From Avena insularis (Eukaryota > Streptophyta > Magnoliopsida > Poales > Poaceae), in NCBI GenBank assembly GCA_023614405.1, contig CM042689.1:277953533-278017532 (forward strand): a stretch of 64,000 bases of DNA. The letters run 5' to 3'. Under the pieces are notes generated by a model. It saw only the letters and a list, made by a program, of their open reading frames with translations. It was not told the origin of the DNA and made no database searches. Within the stretch, counting starts at the first letter, position 1. Each line of letters opens with the position of its first letter. Positions 1 through 11,188 of this stretch are shown in pieces. The position numbers and the translations under genes are program-made.

Positions 1-121
1 ACTATGCCACCAATATCCAAAATTACAACAAAGGAGCAACAACATGATCATCATCGCCCACATACTCATATGTGTACTACCCGTGTAAAGCATCTACGCA
101 TAGATCCGGCTCTGATACCAC
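1..121 (-). mobile_element. RLC-2 Copia internal start with primer-binding site
   Basis: Leftmost piece of a minus-strand Copia element that continues beyond the window. Positions 110-120 read, on the minus strand, as TGGTATCAGAG, the usual primer-binding site of plant Copia elements (initiator tRNA-Met). It lies directly inside the LTR that starts at about 122. No coding sequence is visible in this short piece. Confidence 0.75.
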
Positions 122-1774
122 TATAGGGTTCGCAGCATTGAAAACAAAAAATTTCCTACGATGTGAACTATGTACCAAGATCTATCTATTAGATACAAAC
201 AACAGGCGGATGTATATCCGTAGAGAACATACCCTTGAAGACCGACAAAGCTTAACGAGTTCAACTCATGGTTGATGTAGACGATCTCTTGCCGATCTCA
301 AGATCGAGAGGAAGTCCTAGCGCCGCAAATCAGCAGCGCATCCGTGCTCTGACACACGTTCGAGGCACCGAGCAACCTCCGCCTCCTCGCTCCAGCGATG
401 CAGCGGAAGCACAACTCTTTATTGCCGAATAGCCACCGGGAACATGTATCTCGCTAGTCCGAGACCATGGGGGATAAATTCTAGAGGGGGAGAGAGATCC
501 TTCACGAGGAGGTGTAAGTGAGAAGTGAGGAGAGGGGTGCCTTTTATAGGAGGAGGGGGGAACCCCAAGGGGGTGGCCGGCGCATGGGGCTGCCCCCTTG
601 CCCTCCCCTTTCATGTGGGTGGACACTCCACTCACAAAATTCCTTTAAATTCCCTCCACTCAAAATCCCACTCAAACATGCCATTAAATTTCCACCAAAT
701 TTAATGCAAACTCTCATTAAATAAAACTCTTTTATTTTATTCAGAATTTTGTCAATTACTTTAATGACAAACATTCACAAATAACTCCTTGCTAGAATTC
801 TATTTCACATGCATAACCACTTTATGCAATTTCACCTGAAAACCTGTTTCCGTATCTAGTGAAATAAATTCCTGCGCTTGTTCATTCTTTCGGCATGAAA
901 CTTTTGCTCCAATTGGATGTCGGTGTCTCTTAAGTGTGTCACCCTACGGTTCGTGAATAATGCGGACATGATCGAGACCCCTATCGGATCAATAATCAGA
1001 AGCGGGATCTAGAGACCCATACTGACTCCCACATATTCAACGATGACTTTCTTGTGATCGTCGGAACCTTTTACGCTATTATCTTAATCCCTTTGTTTCA
1101 CGATATATTACATGTCCGAGATTCGATCATCGGTATCTCCATACCTAGTTTGATCTCGTTACCGACATGCACTCTTTTCTCGTTCCCGTGATATAACATT
1201 CTAGTGATCAAATCACTTGCTTGCAAGCTAATCAATGTGATATCACCGAGAGGGCCCAGAGTATATCTATCCGTCATCGGGATGAACAAATTCCACTCTC
1301 GATTCATGAGCCTCAACATAACACTTTATTAGTTCTAAATCCATCTTTATAATCACCCTGTTACGGTGTGACGTTTGATGTTATCAAGAAACTCTTCCGG
1401 TGTTAGTGATTGACATGATCTCATGGTCTAAGGATTAGGATCACTTCGTAAGTTGTTATAGCAATATAAACTCAATGACTTTGATCGTAATGCTATACTT
1501 TGGATGAATGTTCATCACACCATTACACTAATGTTGTGATCCCGTTATTAACAACATCCAATGTCCATGATCAGGAAACCTTGATCATCTTGTTAATCAA
1601 CGAGCTAGTTTATGAGAGAGGCATAACTAGGAACTTTCTGTTTGTTTATTAAACACACATGTATTAATGTTTCCATATTAATACAATTATAGCATGCAAA
1701 ATAAACATCTATCATATACTTGGAATACACATAATAAACACTTTATTATTGCCTCTCAGGGCATATTCCCTTCA
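122..1774 (-). repeat. RLC-2 5' LTR (Copia)
   Basis: A 1.65 kb LTR in minus orientation. Its outer end, read on the minus strand from 1774, is TGAAGGGAATATGCCCTGAG, a divergent relative of the BARE-1/WIS/Angela LTR start. The inner end at 122 reads TA where TG is expected. A TATA-like CCTATAAAAG on the minus strand lies at 541-550. The five bases at 1775-1779 (TGTCG) are the likely target duplication, but the other copy is off the window. It interrupts the integrase region of RLC-1. Short ORFs inside it are not considered genes. Confidence 0.8.
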
Positions 1775-2341
1775 TGTCGAAACACTCATCGGTCCGCATA
1801 CATCGGTATGTATGATTTCCAGCAAGTCCGTTGCTCGCTCCATCATTCTGGAGAACGGGGTTTTGATCATCTTGCCCATGAGGCATGGTTCGCATGTGTC
1901 AAATGATTCAAAATCAAGAGACTCCAAAAGTCCATCAGAATGGAGTTTCTTCATGCGTTTTACACCAATATGACCTAGACGACAGTGCCACAAATAAGTA
2001 GTATTATCACTATCTACCTTGCATCTCTTAGCCTCAATGTTATGGATGTGTGTTTCATCCCTTTCGAGATCTAGAAGAAATAAACCATTCACAGCAGGTG
2101 CATGACCATAAAAGATGTTACTCATATAAATAGAACAACCATTATTCTCAGATTTAAATGAATAACCGTCTTGCAATAAACACGATCCAGATATGATGTT
2201 CATGCTCAACGCAGGCACATAATAACACTTATTGAGGTTTAAAACTAATCCCGAAGGTAAAACTAAGGAGAGTGTGCCGACGACCATCACATCAACTCTT
2301 GATCCGTTGCCAACGCGCATCATCACCTCATCCCTCGCCAA
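1775..2341 (-). pseudogene. RLC-1 pol fragment: protease end and GAG-pre-integrase
   Basis: An open stretch of about 189 codons homologous to residues 70-258 of the RLC-3 polyprotein (57133-58989). It starts at the segment LARDEVMMRVGNGSRVDV just after the protease active site, runs through the GAG-pre-integrase zinc-binding region (WHCRLGHIG, then CEPC), and ends in the first part of the integrase core (HTDVCGP) where RLC-2 is inserted. The DTG motif expected upstream is missing: the RLC-1 frame is disrupted at about 2342-2400 and the active site reads as out-of-frame residues. It cannot give a working protease or integrase. Confidence 0.8.
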
Positions 2342-2380
2342 ACATTGCCTATTCCGTAGCTCTGTTTCGAGTTACAAATA

Positions 2381-3275
2381 TTAGCAACGAACCAGATCAA
2401 ATACCTGTGCACTACAACGAGGGCTAGTAAGGAAAACATCAATAACATGTATATCAAATATACCTTTGTCCGCTAAGTACTTCGGACAATTGCGCTTCCA
2501 GTGACCCTTGTCCTTGCAATAGAAGCACTCAGTGTCCGGCTTAGGTCCAGACTTGAGCTTATTCTCAGCAGGGGCAACGCGCTTGCCGCTGCCTTCCTTG
2601 AAGGGCTTCTTTGCACCCTTACCTTTCTGAAAGTTGGGGGGCTTGTTGACCATCAACACATGATTATCCTTCTTGATGTCCACCTCCGCAGCTTTCAGCT
2701 TAGCGAAGAGCTCGGTGATCGTATCAGTGGAACCAATCTGATTATGAGTAACTAAAAAATTTTTGTAGCTAGGAGGGAGTGATTGCAGAACCCTGTCAAT
2801 CTTGAGCTCCTCTGGAATCTTGCAGTCCAGTTGCTCAAGGCGTTGAGTGTAGCCCGACATCTTTATGGCGTGCTCACTAACGGAACTCCCTTCCTCCATC
2901 TTGCAGTTAAAGAATTTCTCAGAGATCTCATATCTCTCAGAACGGGCCTGAGTCTGAAACATAGTTTTCAGTTCCTCAAGAATCTCAAAGGGCCCGGGGT
3001 AATCTTCAAAACGATTTTGAAGGTCCGATTCCATATCAAACAACATGGTGCTCTTAATCACACCATAATCATCTTTGCGCGACTGATAAACAGCTTTCTC
3101 ATCAGCCGGCGCATCTACAGCAGGGCGTCACCTAGCGCATTCTCAAGGACATAGTCCTTTGTCCGCCAGCGAGAATGATTCTCAGATTGCAAAACCAGTT
3201 GGTGAAGTTAGACCCATTGTTTCTAAGCTTTTCTTTCTCAGCAAAAACGTTGAAGTTGAAGTTGGACTTAGCCAT
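2381..3275 (-). pseudogene. RLC-1 Copia gag
   Basis: Copia nucleocapsid/capsid gene. The ATG at 3275 begins a MAKSNFNFN segment shared with RLC-3, but stops and frameshifts follow in the first 210 bases. From 3061 to about 2470 the frame is open and holds a UBN2-type gag domain (SLPPSYKNFLVTHNQ) and one intact CCHC zinc knuckle (C-X2-C-X4-H-X4-C, CFYCKDKGHWKRNC) near 2490-2530. Compared with RLC-3 the later part is better preserved and the first part is worse. A pseudogene of a family whose gag packages the element RNA. Confidence 0.8.
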
Positions 3276-4498
3276 TTGATCTACAAAATTTGCAAGTACA
3301 ATTTAGACTATGTTCATGATAACTAGTTCAACTTAATCAAATTACTAGATGAACTCCCACTAAATTCAACATCCCTCAAGTTGTTTAGTGAACATGATCC
3401 AAATTCACCACACCTAATCCGATCTTCACGAGAAGAGATGTGGTTTCAATGGTGGACAACGAAGTGTCGATCATATCATTCATATGACTCATGCTTAACC
3501 TTTCGGTTCGTGTGTTCCGAGGCCATGTCTGTACATGTTAGGCTCGTCAAGTCAAACCCAAGTATTTCCGCGTGTGCAAAACTGGCTTGCACCCGTTGTA
3601 TGTGAACGTAGAGTTTATAGCACCCAATCATCACGTGATGCTTGAACACGACGAACTTTCGCAAAGGTGCATACATGGGGAGAACACAGTTTTATCTTGA
3701 TCTTTAAGTGAGGAATCATCTTATAATGCTACCGTCGCGATCTAAGCGTAATAAGATACATAAAAGGATAAACATCACATGCATATAACTTTATGTGACA
3801 TGGTATAGCCAATCTTCGCGCAATGATCTCCATCTTGTGCGTGCCGGCATGATCTCCATCACTCCACCATGATTGCCTCCACCACGAATAGCAACTACAA
3901 CTATTGCTAACTACTTAGCGATAAAGTAAAGCTATTACATGACGTATAAGAAGTTGACACACATGTCATACACAATTATAAAGACAACCATATGGCTCCT
4001 GCCGGTTGTGTACTCATCGACATGCAAGTCGTGAAACATTACAAAACATGATCATCGCATACAACATACACATCACATCTTGGGCCATACCATATCACAG
4101 AAAACACTCCATGCAAAAACAAGTTAGACGCCTCTACTTTGTTGTTGCATGTTTTACGTGGCTTATGGGAGTAGCAAGCTAAGAACGATTCTTACCTACG
4201 GAAAGCCACAACGGTGATATTATGGTTGCCAAACTCCGGTGTAAATCCCATGACAACTATAGTGAGAGAAACTGGCATCCACCAGCCGTATGTGTGGAAC
4301 AAGCCACACGTCAAGCGCGGAGCCGGTATCGCGAACGAGGTCGCGTAAGGTTGGCCTGGACCGCTTCGATCTCACTATCCCGCGTCATAAGAAGTACACA
4401 AAAAAGAGGCTTGCAACAGAAAACATCAACGCCCGCAACAACCATGTTGCGTTCTACTCGTGAAACACATCTACGCATAGATCTAGCTCTGATACCAC

Positions 4499-6211
4499 TG
4501 ATGGGTTTCGCAGCATAGTAAATCAAAAAAATTCTACGGATGCGAACGGGAAAGCCAAGATCTAATCTAGGAGATGCAAACAACGAGGGGGAATAGATGA
4601 GATCTTCATACCCTTGAAGATTCGCACAACGGAACGTTCGACGGAACGTGGGTGATGTAGTCGTACTCGCTTCTCCTCCTCGCGATCCGATCCGATCTAA
4701 CACCGCAAGTGGCGATGCCTCCGAGAGATGCACACGTGCGGCACCTCGACGTCTCCTCCTTCCTCGGTCCAGCAAGTAGGGTGGAGAGATGGATTGGATC
4801 TACAACGCGACGGCGCGGTGCAAGCGGTGGAGAGTTTCTGCGGCAGGGCTTCGCCACGGCAATCGGGAGAGAGAGAGAGGAGGGGCAGCAGGGCGGCTAG
4901 GGTTGTGGAGGAGGTGTCGGAGGGGTGCGCCCCCAGCCCTCTTTATATAGAGGGGTGGGAGGCTGTCCCTTGCCCCTCCCCCAAGCCCTAGGCTGGCGGC
5001 CAAGGAGGGAGGAGTGGGGGGCAAGTTCCCCCCTTCTAGAAGCTCCCCTAGGGTTTTGCCCTAGGCTTGGCCGGCTGGGCCCTATGGGGCTTGTGCCCCT
5101 GGCCCAATGCGGCCAGGGCACTCCCTCATAGGTCCATGCCCCCTCCCGACAAGTGGGGCCACGTTGGTACCACTCTGGAAGGTTCTAGAAGCTTCCGGTA
5201 CAATACCGATTAACCCGAAACAATTCCGAACTCCAAAAACCGCATTGCCTTATATGAATCTTATTCTCCGGACCATTCCGGAACCTCTCGTGATGTCCCG
5301 GATCCCATCCGAGACTCCGAAAAAAAACTCATAAACCAATTATCCAATCTATCCTAGCGTCGAGACATGTTAAGTGTGTGACCCTTCGGGTTCGAGAATA
5401 TGCAGACATGATCTTCTATCAATAATCAACAGTGGGTCTGAAACCCATATTGGCTCCCACACATTCATCGATGATCATATCGGATGAACCACGATGCCAG
5501 GATTCAATCAATCCCACATATATATTCCCTTCGTCTCGCGATATTTTACTTGCCCGAGATTTGATCGCTTGCATCGCCATACCTAGTTCAATCTCGTTCA
5601 CAGCAAGTACTTTACTCGTTCCGTAATCCGATATCACTTTGTGATTAAATCCTTAACCACATGCTTGCAAGCGGTGTTGATATCGATTACCGAGTGGGCC
5701 CAAAGTATATCTCTCCATCTTGGGAGGGACAAATCCCATCTTGATACATACAACCCAACAGGTACTTTCTGATCACCTGAGAGACACCTTTATGATCACC
5801 CTCTCATAGGATGACGTTTGATGACCTCAAAGCTTTCTTCCGATAACAGGGAGTTGTATTATCTCATGGTCTAAGGAATACAATATTTGACATAAGAAAA
5901 GCTTCGCAAAGATGAACATGATGACACGATCTAATTGCTCCGCTTAGTTTGGGTCTGTCCATCATATCATTCTCCCAATGATATGATCTCATTATTAATT
6001 GACAACCCATGTCTATGGTTAGGAAACCTTAACCATCATTAATCAATGAGCTAGTCCTTAGAGGCATACTAGGGACACGGTGTTGTTCACAAACCACACA
6101 AGTATTAAAGTTTCCGCTTAATACAATTCTAGCATGGAATATAAACTTTATCATGAACAAGAATTATAATAATAACATCTTTATTATTGCCTCTAGGGCA
6201 TAATTCCAACA
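4499..6211 (-). repeat. RLC-1 5' LTR (BARE-1/WIS/Angela-like)
   Basis: A 1.71 kb LTR in minus orientation. Read from 6211 on the minus strand it opens TGTTGGAATTATGCCCTAG and it closes at 4499 with CGAAACCCATCA. The end beside the primer-binding site (4485-4497) shows this is the 5' LTR. A minus-strand TATA box lies at about 4940-4951 (CTATATAAAG) in a GC-rich promoter part. It is clearly the same family as the LTRs of RLC-3. The bases after it (ATATT, 6212-6216) are the expected target duplication but the partner is not in the window. It interrupts the protease part of Tat-A. Confidence 0.88.
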
Positions 6212-8060
6212 ATATTTCCCCTGGGAAAGATATGGCTCGACGTCATCTTTGGCAAGCCCGATAACTTTCGGTGCGAGCAACTCGAGTTCGAAGTGGTGGA
6301 CTGGATATCACAATACCACGCTATCCTCGGGCGTGTAGCATTCGCACGATTCCTACCAGTACTGCACTATCCGTACCTGCTACTCAAGATGCCAGGACCA
6401 AGTGGCGTCATCACGGTCCACGGGATCTTCACCCGATCGGACCACTGCGACAGGGACTTCAACAGAATCTCCCAGTCATTCGGCATGCAGGAGGAGCTCA
6501 TAAGGCTCCGAGAGGTGACGGACAATGGGGCACCCCCGGTCGCAAGACAGAATGCACCAGACATGTCTTTCGACTCCACCGTCAACACAAAGAAGGTGCA
6601 GATCCACCCGACGGACGCCTCCAAGACGGCGCTGATCGCCAACGACCTCAGCTCCGCATAGGAAGGCGCGCTCGTCGAATTCCTCCGTGAGTGCTGGGAA
6701 ATCTTCGCCTGGTGTCCTGTGGACATGCCAGGAGTTCCCAGGGAATTCTCCAAGCACGCCCTTAACGTCTTTCCAGACGCCAAGCCCGTTAAACAGTCGA
6801 TCGGACAACTATCCGAGCCACGGCCGAAGCTATCGGAGTCGAAGTCAACAGACTACTCGACGCCAACTTCATCAGGGATATCAAGGAGAGCGAATGGCTT
6901 GCCAACACCGTGATGGTCCCAAAAAGGACATGGACATCCTGCGGATGTGCATGGACTTCACATCGCTGAACAAGCACTGCCCGAAGGATCACTTCCCTCT
7001 CCCTCGGATCGATCAAATCATCGATTATTGCGCAGATGCGAAGCTCTCCTTCCTCGACGCCTACTCAGGCTACAACCAGATTCGACTGAAGGTCGAAGAT
7101 CAGGAGAAAACGACGTTCATCACACCGTTCGGAGTGTTCTGCTACAACACAATGCCCTTCGGGCTGAAGAACGCAGGTGCCACGTACCAACGATGCATGT
7201 AGGCATGCCTGAAGGACCAGATCGGCCGCAACATCCAAGTCTAGGTCGACGACATAGTAATCAAAACAAGGGAGGCCAAGACCCTCATCAACGATCTCCG
7301 CGAGACGTTCAACAACCTTGATCAATACAAGATCAAACTAAACCCAGAAAAGTGCACCTTCGGCGTCCCATCTGGTCAGCTGTTAGGCTACTTCATCTCC
7401 CAGGGAGGAATAGAAGCGAACCCGAAGAAAATCCAGGCCATAATGTCCATGGAGAAGCCGAAGAACATCAAGGGCGTCCAACAGCTTGTCGGGCGAATCG
7501 CGGCGTTGAGCAGGTTCATCAGCCGCATGGGTGAAAAGGCCCTGCCCTTCTATTAGCTGCTGCGCAAAGCAGACAAATTCGAATGGACGCCTAAAGCGGA
7601 CGACGCATTCGAAGATCTAAAGCGGCTGCTCTCTACCTCGCCCATCTTGGTCACGCCAAAAGAGCGCGAACCCCTACTGCTCTACATAGCAGCTAGGCAC
7701 CAGGTGGTAAGCACCGTGCTTGTGGTCGAAAGACCCGAAGATGTCAAGACCCACGGGGTCCAACGCCCGATCTACTACCTCAGCGAGGTATTGACGCCAA
7801 AAAAGCAGAGGTACCCTCATTACCAGAAAATCGCCTACGGTGTGTTCATGATGGCTCGTCGGCTGAGCCACTACTTCCAGGAGCATCAGGTGATGGTCGT
7901 CAATGAAGCACCTCTGAACAGCATCCTGAACAACCCGGAGGCCACAGGACATGTGGCCCTGTGGGGCATCGAGCTGTCACCTCTAGACATCGTCTACGAG
8001 AAGCGCCACACGATCAAGTCTCAGGTCCTTCCGGATGGAACTGCAGCTGCTAGACACGCC
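6212..8060 (+). pseudogene. Tat-A pol: protease tail, reverse transcriptase, degenerate RNase H
   Basis: First part of the Tat-A polyprotein, which would copy element RNA into DNA. The protease tail (EVVDWISQYHAILGR, LKMPGPSGVITV) covers 6230-6450. Reverse transcriptase follows: MDFTSLNKHCPKDHFPLP near 6950, LDAYSGYNQI near 7055, then the catalytic region near 7240. A degenerate connecting RNase H runs from 7640 to 8040 (PIYYLSEVLTPKKQRYPHYQ). The frame is broken many times: a frameshift at about 6790-6900, TAG stops at 7199, 7243 and 7555, and a frameshift near 8040. The stop at 7243 replaces the first residue of the YVDD motif, so the enzyme is dead. Confidence 0.85.
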
Positions 8061-8061
8061 G

Positions 8062-8577
8062 AACATGACATAGTCATGGATGATGCACTTAGACGGCTCC
8101 AAGCGCGAGGCCGGAGCAGGAGCCGGGGTCATACTGACCTCTCCGCAGGGCGAGAAGATGAAGTACGTCCTCCAGATGAAATTTCGAGCCTCCAACAACG
8201 AGGCCGAGTACGAGGCTCTCATTCACAACATGAGGATGGCCAAGATCTGCGGTGCAACGCGCCTGGTCATCTACGGAGACTCGAACCTCGTCGTCCAGCA
8301 GACGATGAACGAGTGCGACGCACACGCCGCCAACATGATTGTGTACCGCGCACTCTACAACACACTCGAAGGAGACTTTGACGGCTGCGAGCTTCGGCAC
8401 GTTGGAAGAGAAAGCAATGAAGAGGCCGATAGACTCGCCAACATCGGCTCCACCTACGCACGGGTGCCACCAGGTGTGTTCCTCGAACAAATCTGTGTGT
8501 CATCCATCAAGAGGAAATTCCCCAAGGGATCACCCGAAGAAGCAGAACACTCGGGGGCTGCGCTACCCGAAGGATAG
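8062..8577 (+). pseudogene. Tat-A archaeal-type RNase H (aRNH)
   Basis: Second RNase H domain, the mark of the Tat lineage. From about 8080 the frame gives MHLDGSKREAGAGAG, then NNEAEYEAL, VIYGDSNLVV and NEEADRLAN, so all four acidic catalytic positions (D, E, D, D) are present. The frame ends at a TAG at 8575, where Tat-B has CAG. The domain itself looks intact, but it sits in a different frame from the reverse transcriptase upstream because of a nearby frameshift. The motif CACTCGGGGGCT, repeated elsewhere in the element, occurs at 8548-8559 inside this coding stretch. Confidence 0.85.
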
Positions 8578-9909
8578 GAAGGACCAGAAAAACTCGACAC
8601 AGAGGTCGCAGTGGTCAACCTGATGCAGGTCATGGCAGTCGAGGAAACATGGACACAGCCATACCTCCGATATCTGATAGACAGAGAGCTGCCTGATAGC
8701 CCGACGGATGCCCGACGCATATCTCGCCGGTCCAAGGCCTTCACCATCATCAATGGCGGGATGTACAAGCGTATCATTTCGGGTGTACTCCAAAGGTGCG
8801 TCACCATCGGTGACGGCAAAACATCGTCCAAGACATCCACGAGGGCATCTGGGGCCACCACACGGGCAGCCGCGCCCTTGTCGCCAAATCTCTGCGAGCT
8901 GGGTTCTACTGGCCAACGGCCATGAACGACGCCAAGGACATCGTCGAAAGGTGCAACGGGTGCCAGAGGTTCGCAGATAAACCACACGCACCAGGATCGG
9001 AGCTCAGGCCCATACCCTTGGCCTGGCCCTTCGACCAATGGGGCCTCGACATGATAGGAAAACTGCCCCCAAGTCCTCGAAAGGAGGCCACGTCTACCTC
9101 CTGGTCGCAGTCGACAAATTCACCAAGTGGATCGAGGCCATGCCCGTTACTAACCAAAAGGGAAAACGGCCGTCAAGTTCTTTGAATCCATTGTTTACAG
9201 GTTCAACATGCCGCACAACATCATCACCGACAATGGGTCGAACTTCATCTCCAAGGAATTTTAGGACTTCTGCGAAGACCTTGGAATCAACATCACATAC
9301 GCCTCCGTGGCGCACCCGCAAACAAACGGGCAGGTCGAAAAGGCCAACGGCCTCGTTGGTGGCGGCATCAAGAAGCGCCTAATGAGCCTACTCCAGCGAC
9401 TTGCAGGAGCCTGGACGCAAGAGCTACCCTCTGTCCTCTGGAGCTTGCGCACGACACCAAACATCTCAACTGGCTACACGCCCTTCTTCATGGTGCACGG
9501 ATCCAAAGCCGTGCTGCCTGTAGAGGTACGCCACAAGGCCCCACGGGTCGTCGCCTACAGCGAGGCCAAATCGACGACCGCACTCGAAGACATCGTTGAC
9601 ACACTCGACGAGGCACGCGACATCGCCACGGCTCGATCAGCGGTCTATCAGCAGAGCCTCCGCAACTACCACAACCGTCGGCTGCGCCCAAGGTCCTTCG
9701 TCGAAGGAGACCTAGTCTTGCGACTCAAGCAAGAGCGACCGAAGAAGCTCGAGTCGCCCTGGGAAGGACCCTACATGGTCACTGAAGTCATCCCAGGTGG
9801 CGCCTATCACCTTAAACACGTGGAGTCTGGAGTCGCATACTCCAACCCATGGAACATCGCACAACTGCGACGCTTACCCCTAGCCGCCCTCCTCTTTTAC
9901 TTACAATAA
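8578..9909 (+). pseudogene. Tat-A integrase
   Basis: Integrase, which would insert the DNA copy into the chromosome. The zinc-binding end lies at about 8870-8970 (CNGCQRFADKPHAPGSELRP), the core from about 9030 (WGLDMIGKLP, then VDKFTKWIEAMPV, and AHPQTNGQVEKANG with the catalytic glutamate near 9340), and the C-terminal DNA-binding part runs to the stop at 9907-9909 (SPWEGPYMVTEVIPGGAYHL). Frameshifts near 8810, 9070 and 9160 and a TAG at 9262 (a GAATTTTAG context where Tat-B reads CAG) break it. The last 200 codons (9307-9909) are open and well kept. Confidence 0.85.
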
Positions 9910-10229
9910 GGCTATTCAGCCAAGGCTACTCAGCCGAACAATGTACCTCCTCCTTACGATATGAATAAAGCTAAGTGTCTCACCGCAAAAAAAATTCATC
10001 TATTATTCGCATTTTTCTTCATGTCGTAACACACTCGGGGGCTCCCCTCACCTCACGACTTCGTCGACTGAGGAAAACGCGTGTACACCTGAGTAGCTGA
10101 CCACGTCAGGCTAACGAAAAGGACACACACACAAAGCACCACGTGCTAACAACAACAAACCTTTACAGCAAAGGGCATAACACGCCCAGTCGAATAAATA
10201 CAAATTTTACATCTATCTTTTTACAGGTC
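9910..10229 (+). other. Tat-A spacer between integrase and antisense block
   Basis: Non-coding stretch after the pol stop. It contains the G-run motif ACTCGGGGGCT at 10033-10043, followed by a sequence matching the 3' flank of the antisense block in Tat-B (49012-49210, inverted). It is probably where the pol transcript and the antisense transcript end facing each other. No ORF is supported. Confidence 0.5.
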
Positions 10230-11034
10230 CTACCTATTCTGAAGAATCACCTGCGCACGTTGCTCAAAGAGATCTACAATTTGTTCGGCATACTGTCTTA
10301 TAGCCGCATAATGTGGACACATATCCCACACACCGCCATCAGGCCGAAGAGGCGGCCTAGTTGCCACAGCAGCAAGGTCCACATCAAGACGATGTAGCCG
10401 CACAAGGGAAAGCGTAGCTTTTACCCCTGCAACTAGCTGATGCCGCACCAGCTCCCTGACATGATGCACATCCCGAAACTTCGCCAGCAGGCCCCATAGA
10501 GTCGACGGTGCCTCATCCAGGGGAAACATCACGTGAAGAACCGACGCCAACGAAGCCTTCGCTTGACGCAGCACCCGCGACATCTGGTGAAAACGATCCT
10601 GTACCGTTGCAAGGACCATGGCACGATCGCGGTCCATCCAGAAAAAACCGCCGGCCTCCATGTCCTGCTGGGTCAGGCAGTTGATCCGAACAGCAATATG
10701 CTCCTTTTCCTCCTTAGGAACAAGGTTAGCACCCGCAACACTTGCAAAGTAAGATGACAAGCCAACATGCGCATCCGAAAATTGAGTAGCAGCTCGAAAA
10801 CTCACATTGAAGTTGTTCGGCCAGACAACACAACTCCCCCATCAAATACTCCTCTCTGGCAGCACTCCGCTTCGCCTTTGACTTCCAAACATCGGCGTGG
10901 TCGCGCACTCCAAGCAATTCTTTTTCAAGACTACGGATGCGGTCACGAAGAAACGCAAGATGCGACGCACCATCCAAGGACGGCCGCAGCTGCGGCACAG
11001 GCGAAGTGCTAACGGGATCATCACCCGAAGGTCC
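10230..11034 (-). pseudogene. Tat-A antisense unit 2: coiled coil plus helical domain
   Basis: Minus-strand coding block, opposite to pol. A first exon starts after a CTAG acceptor at 11034 in phase 0 and runs to a GTGAGT donor at about 10806. It encodes a short heptad-rich stretch (FLRDRIRSLEKELLGVRDHA). The second exon runs from about 10700 to the stop at 10230 and encodes a helical domain with AGGFFWMDRDRAMVLATVQD, FPLDEAPSTLWGLLAKFRD and AIRQYAEQIVDLFEQRA. The Tat-B copy (48211-49011) has the same layout. I could not reconcile the splice phase between the two exons, so the junction is uncertain. A TATA-like TGTATATAA lies on the minus strand near 11100. Function unknown. Confidence 0.6.
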
Positions 11035-11188
11035 CTAGAGGAAAGGAAGGCAAGAATATAAATAACTACACGAATGAGCAAACAACTTGGAAACTCATTA
11101 TATACAGCAAAAGCCACTGCGTGGCACAAGGAGTGTTCATAGATACATCAGACCAAAAGAAACAAAAGCTATCCTACAACTACAAGGC

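Larger units (their letters stand above)
1775..4498 (-). mobile_element. RLC-1 Copia internal region, truncated by RLC-2
   Basis: Internal region of a minus-strand BARE-1/WIS/Angela-like Copia element: primer-binding site at 4485-4497 (TGGTATCAGAGCT on the minus strand), an untranslated leader of about 1.2 kb down to 3276, then gag and the start of pol. It is colinear with RLC-3 at 55180-57905, which gives the reading of its damaged parts. Pol is cut at 1775 by the RLC-2 insertion, so the rest of pol and the 3' LTR lie left of the window. Confidence 0.85.

Noticed and set aside
4222..5334. Multiple short frames in the RLC-1 LTR and leader
   Set aside because: They lie in the LTR and leader of a Copia element; the same positions in RLC-3 are not open in the same frames.
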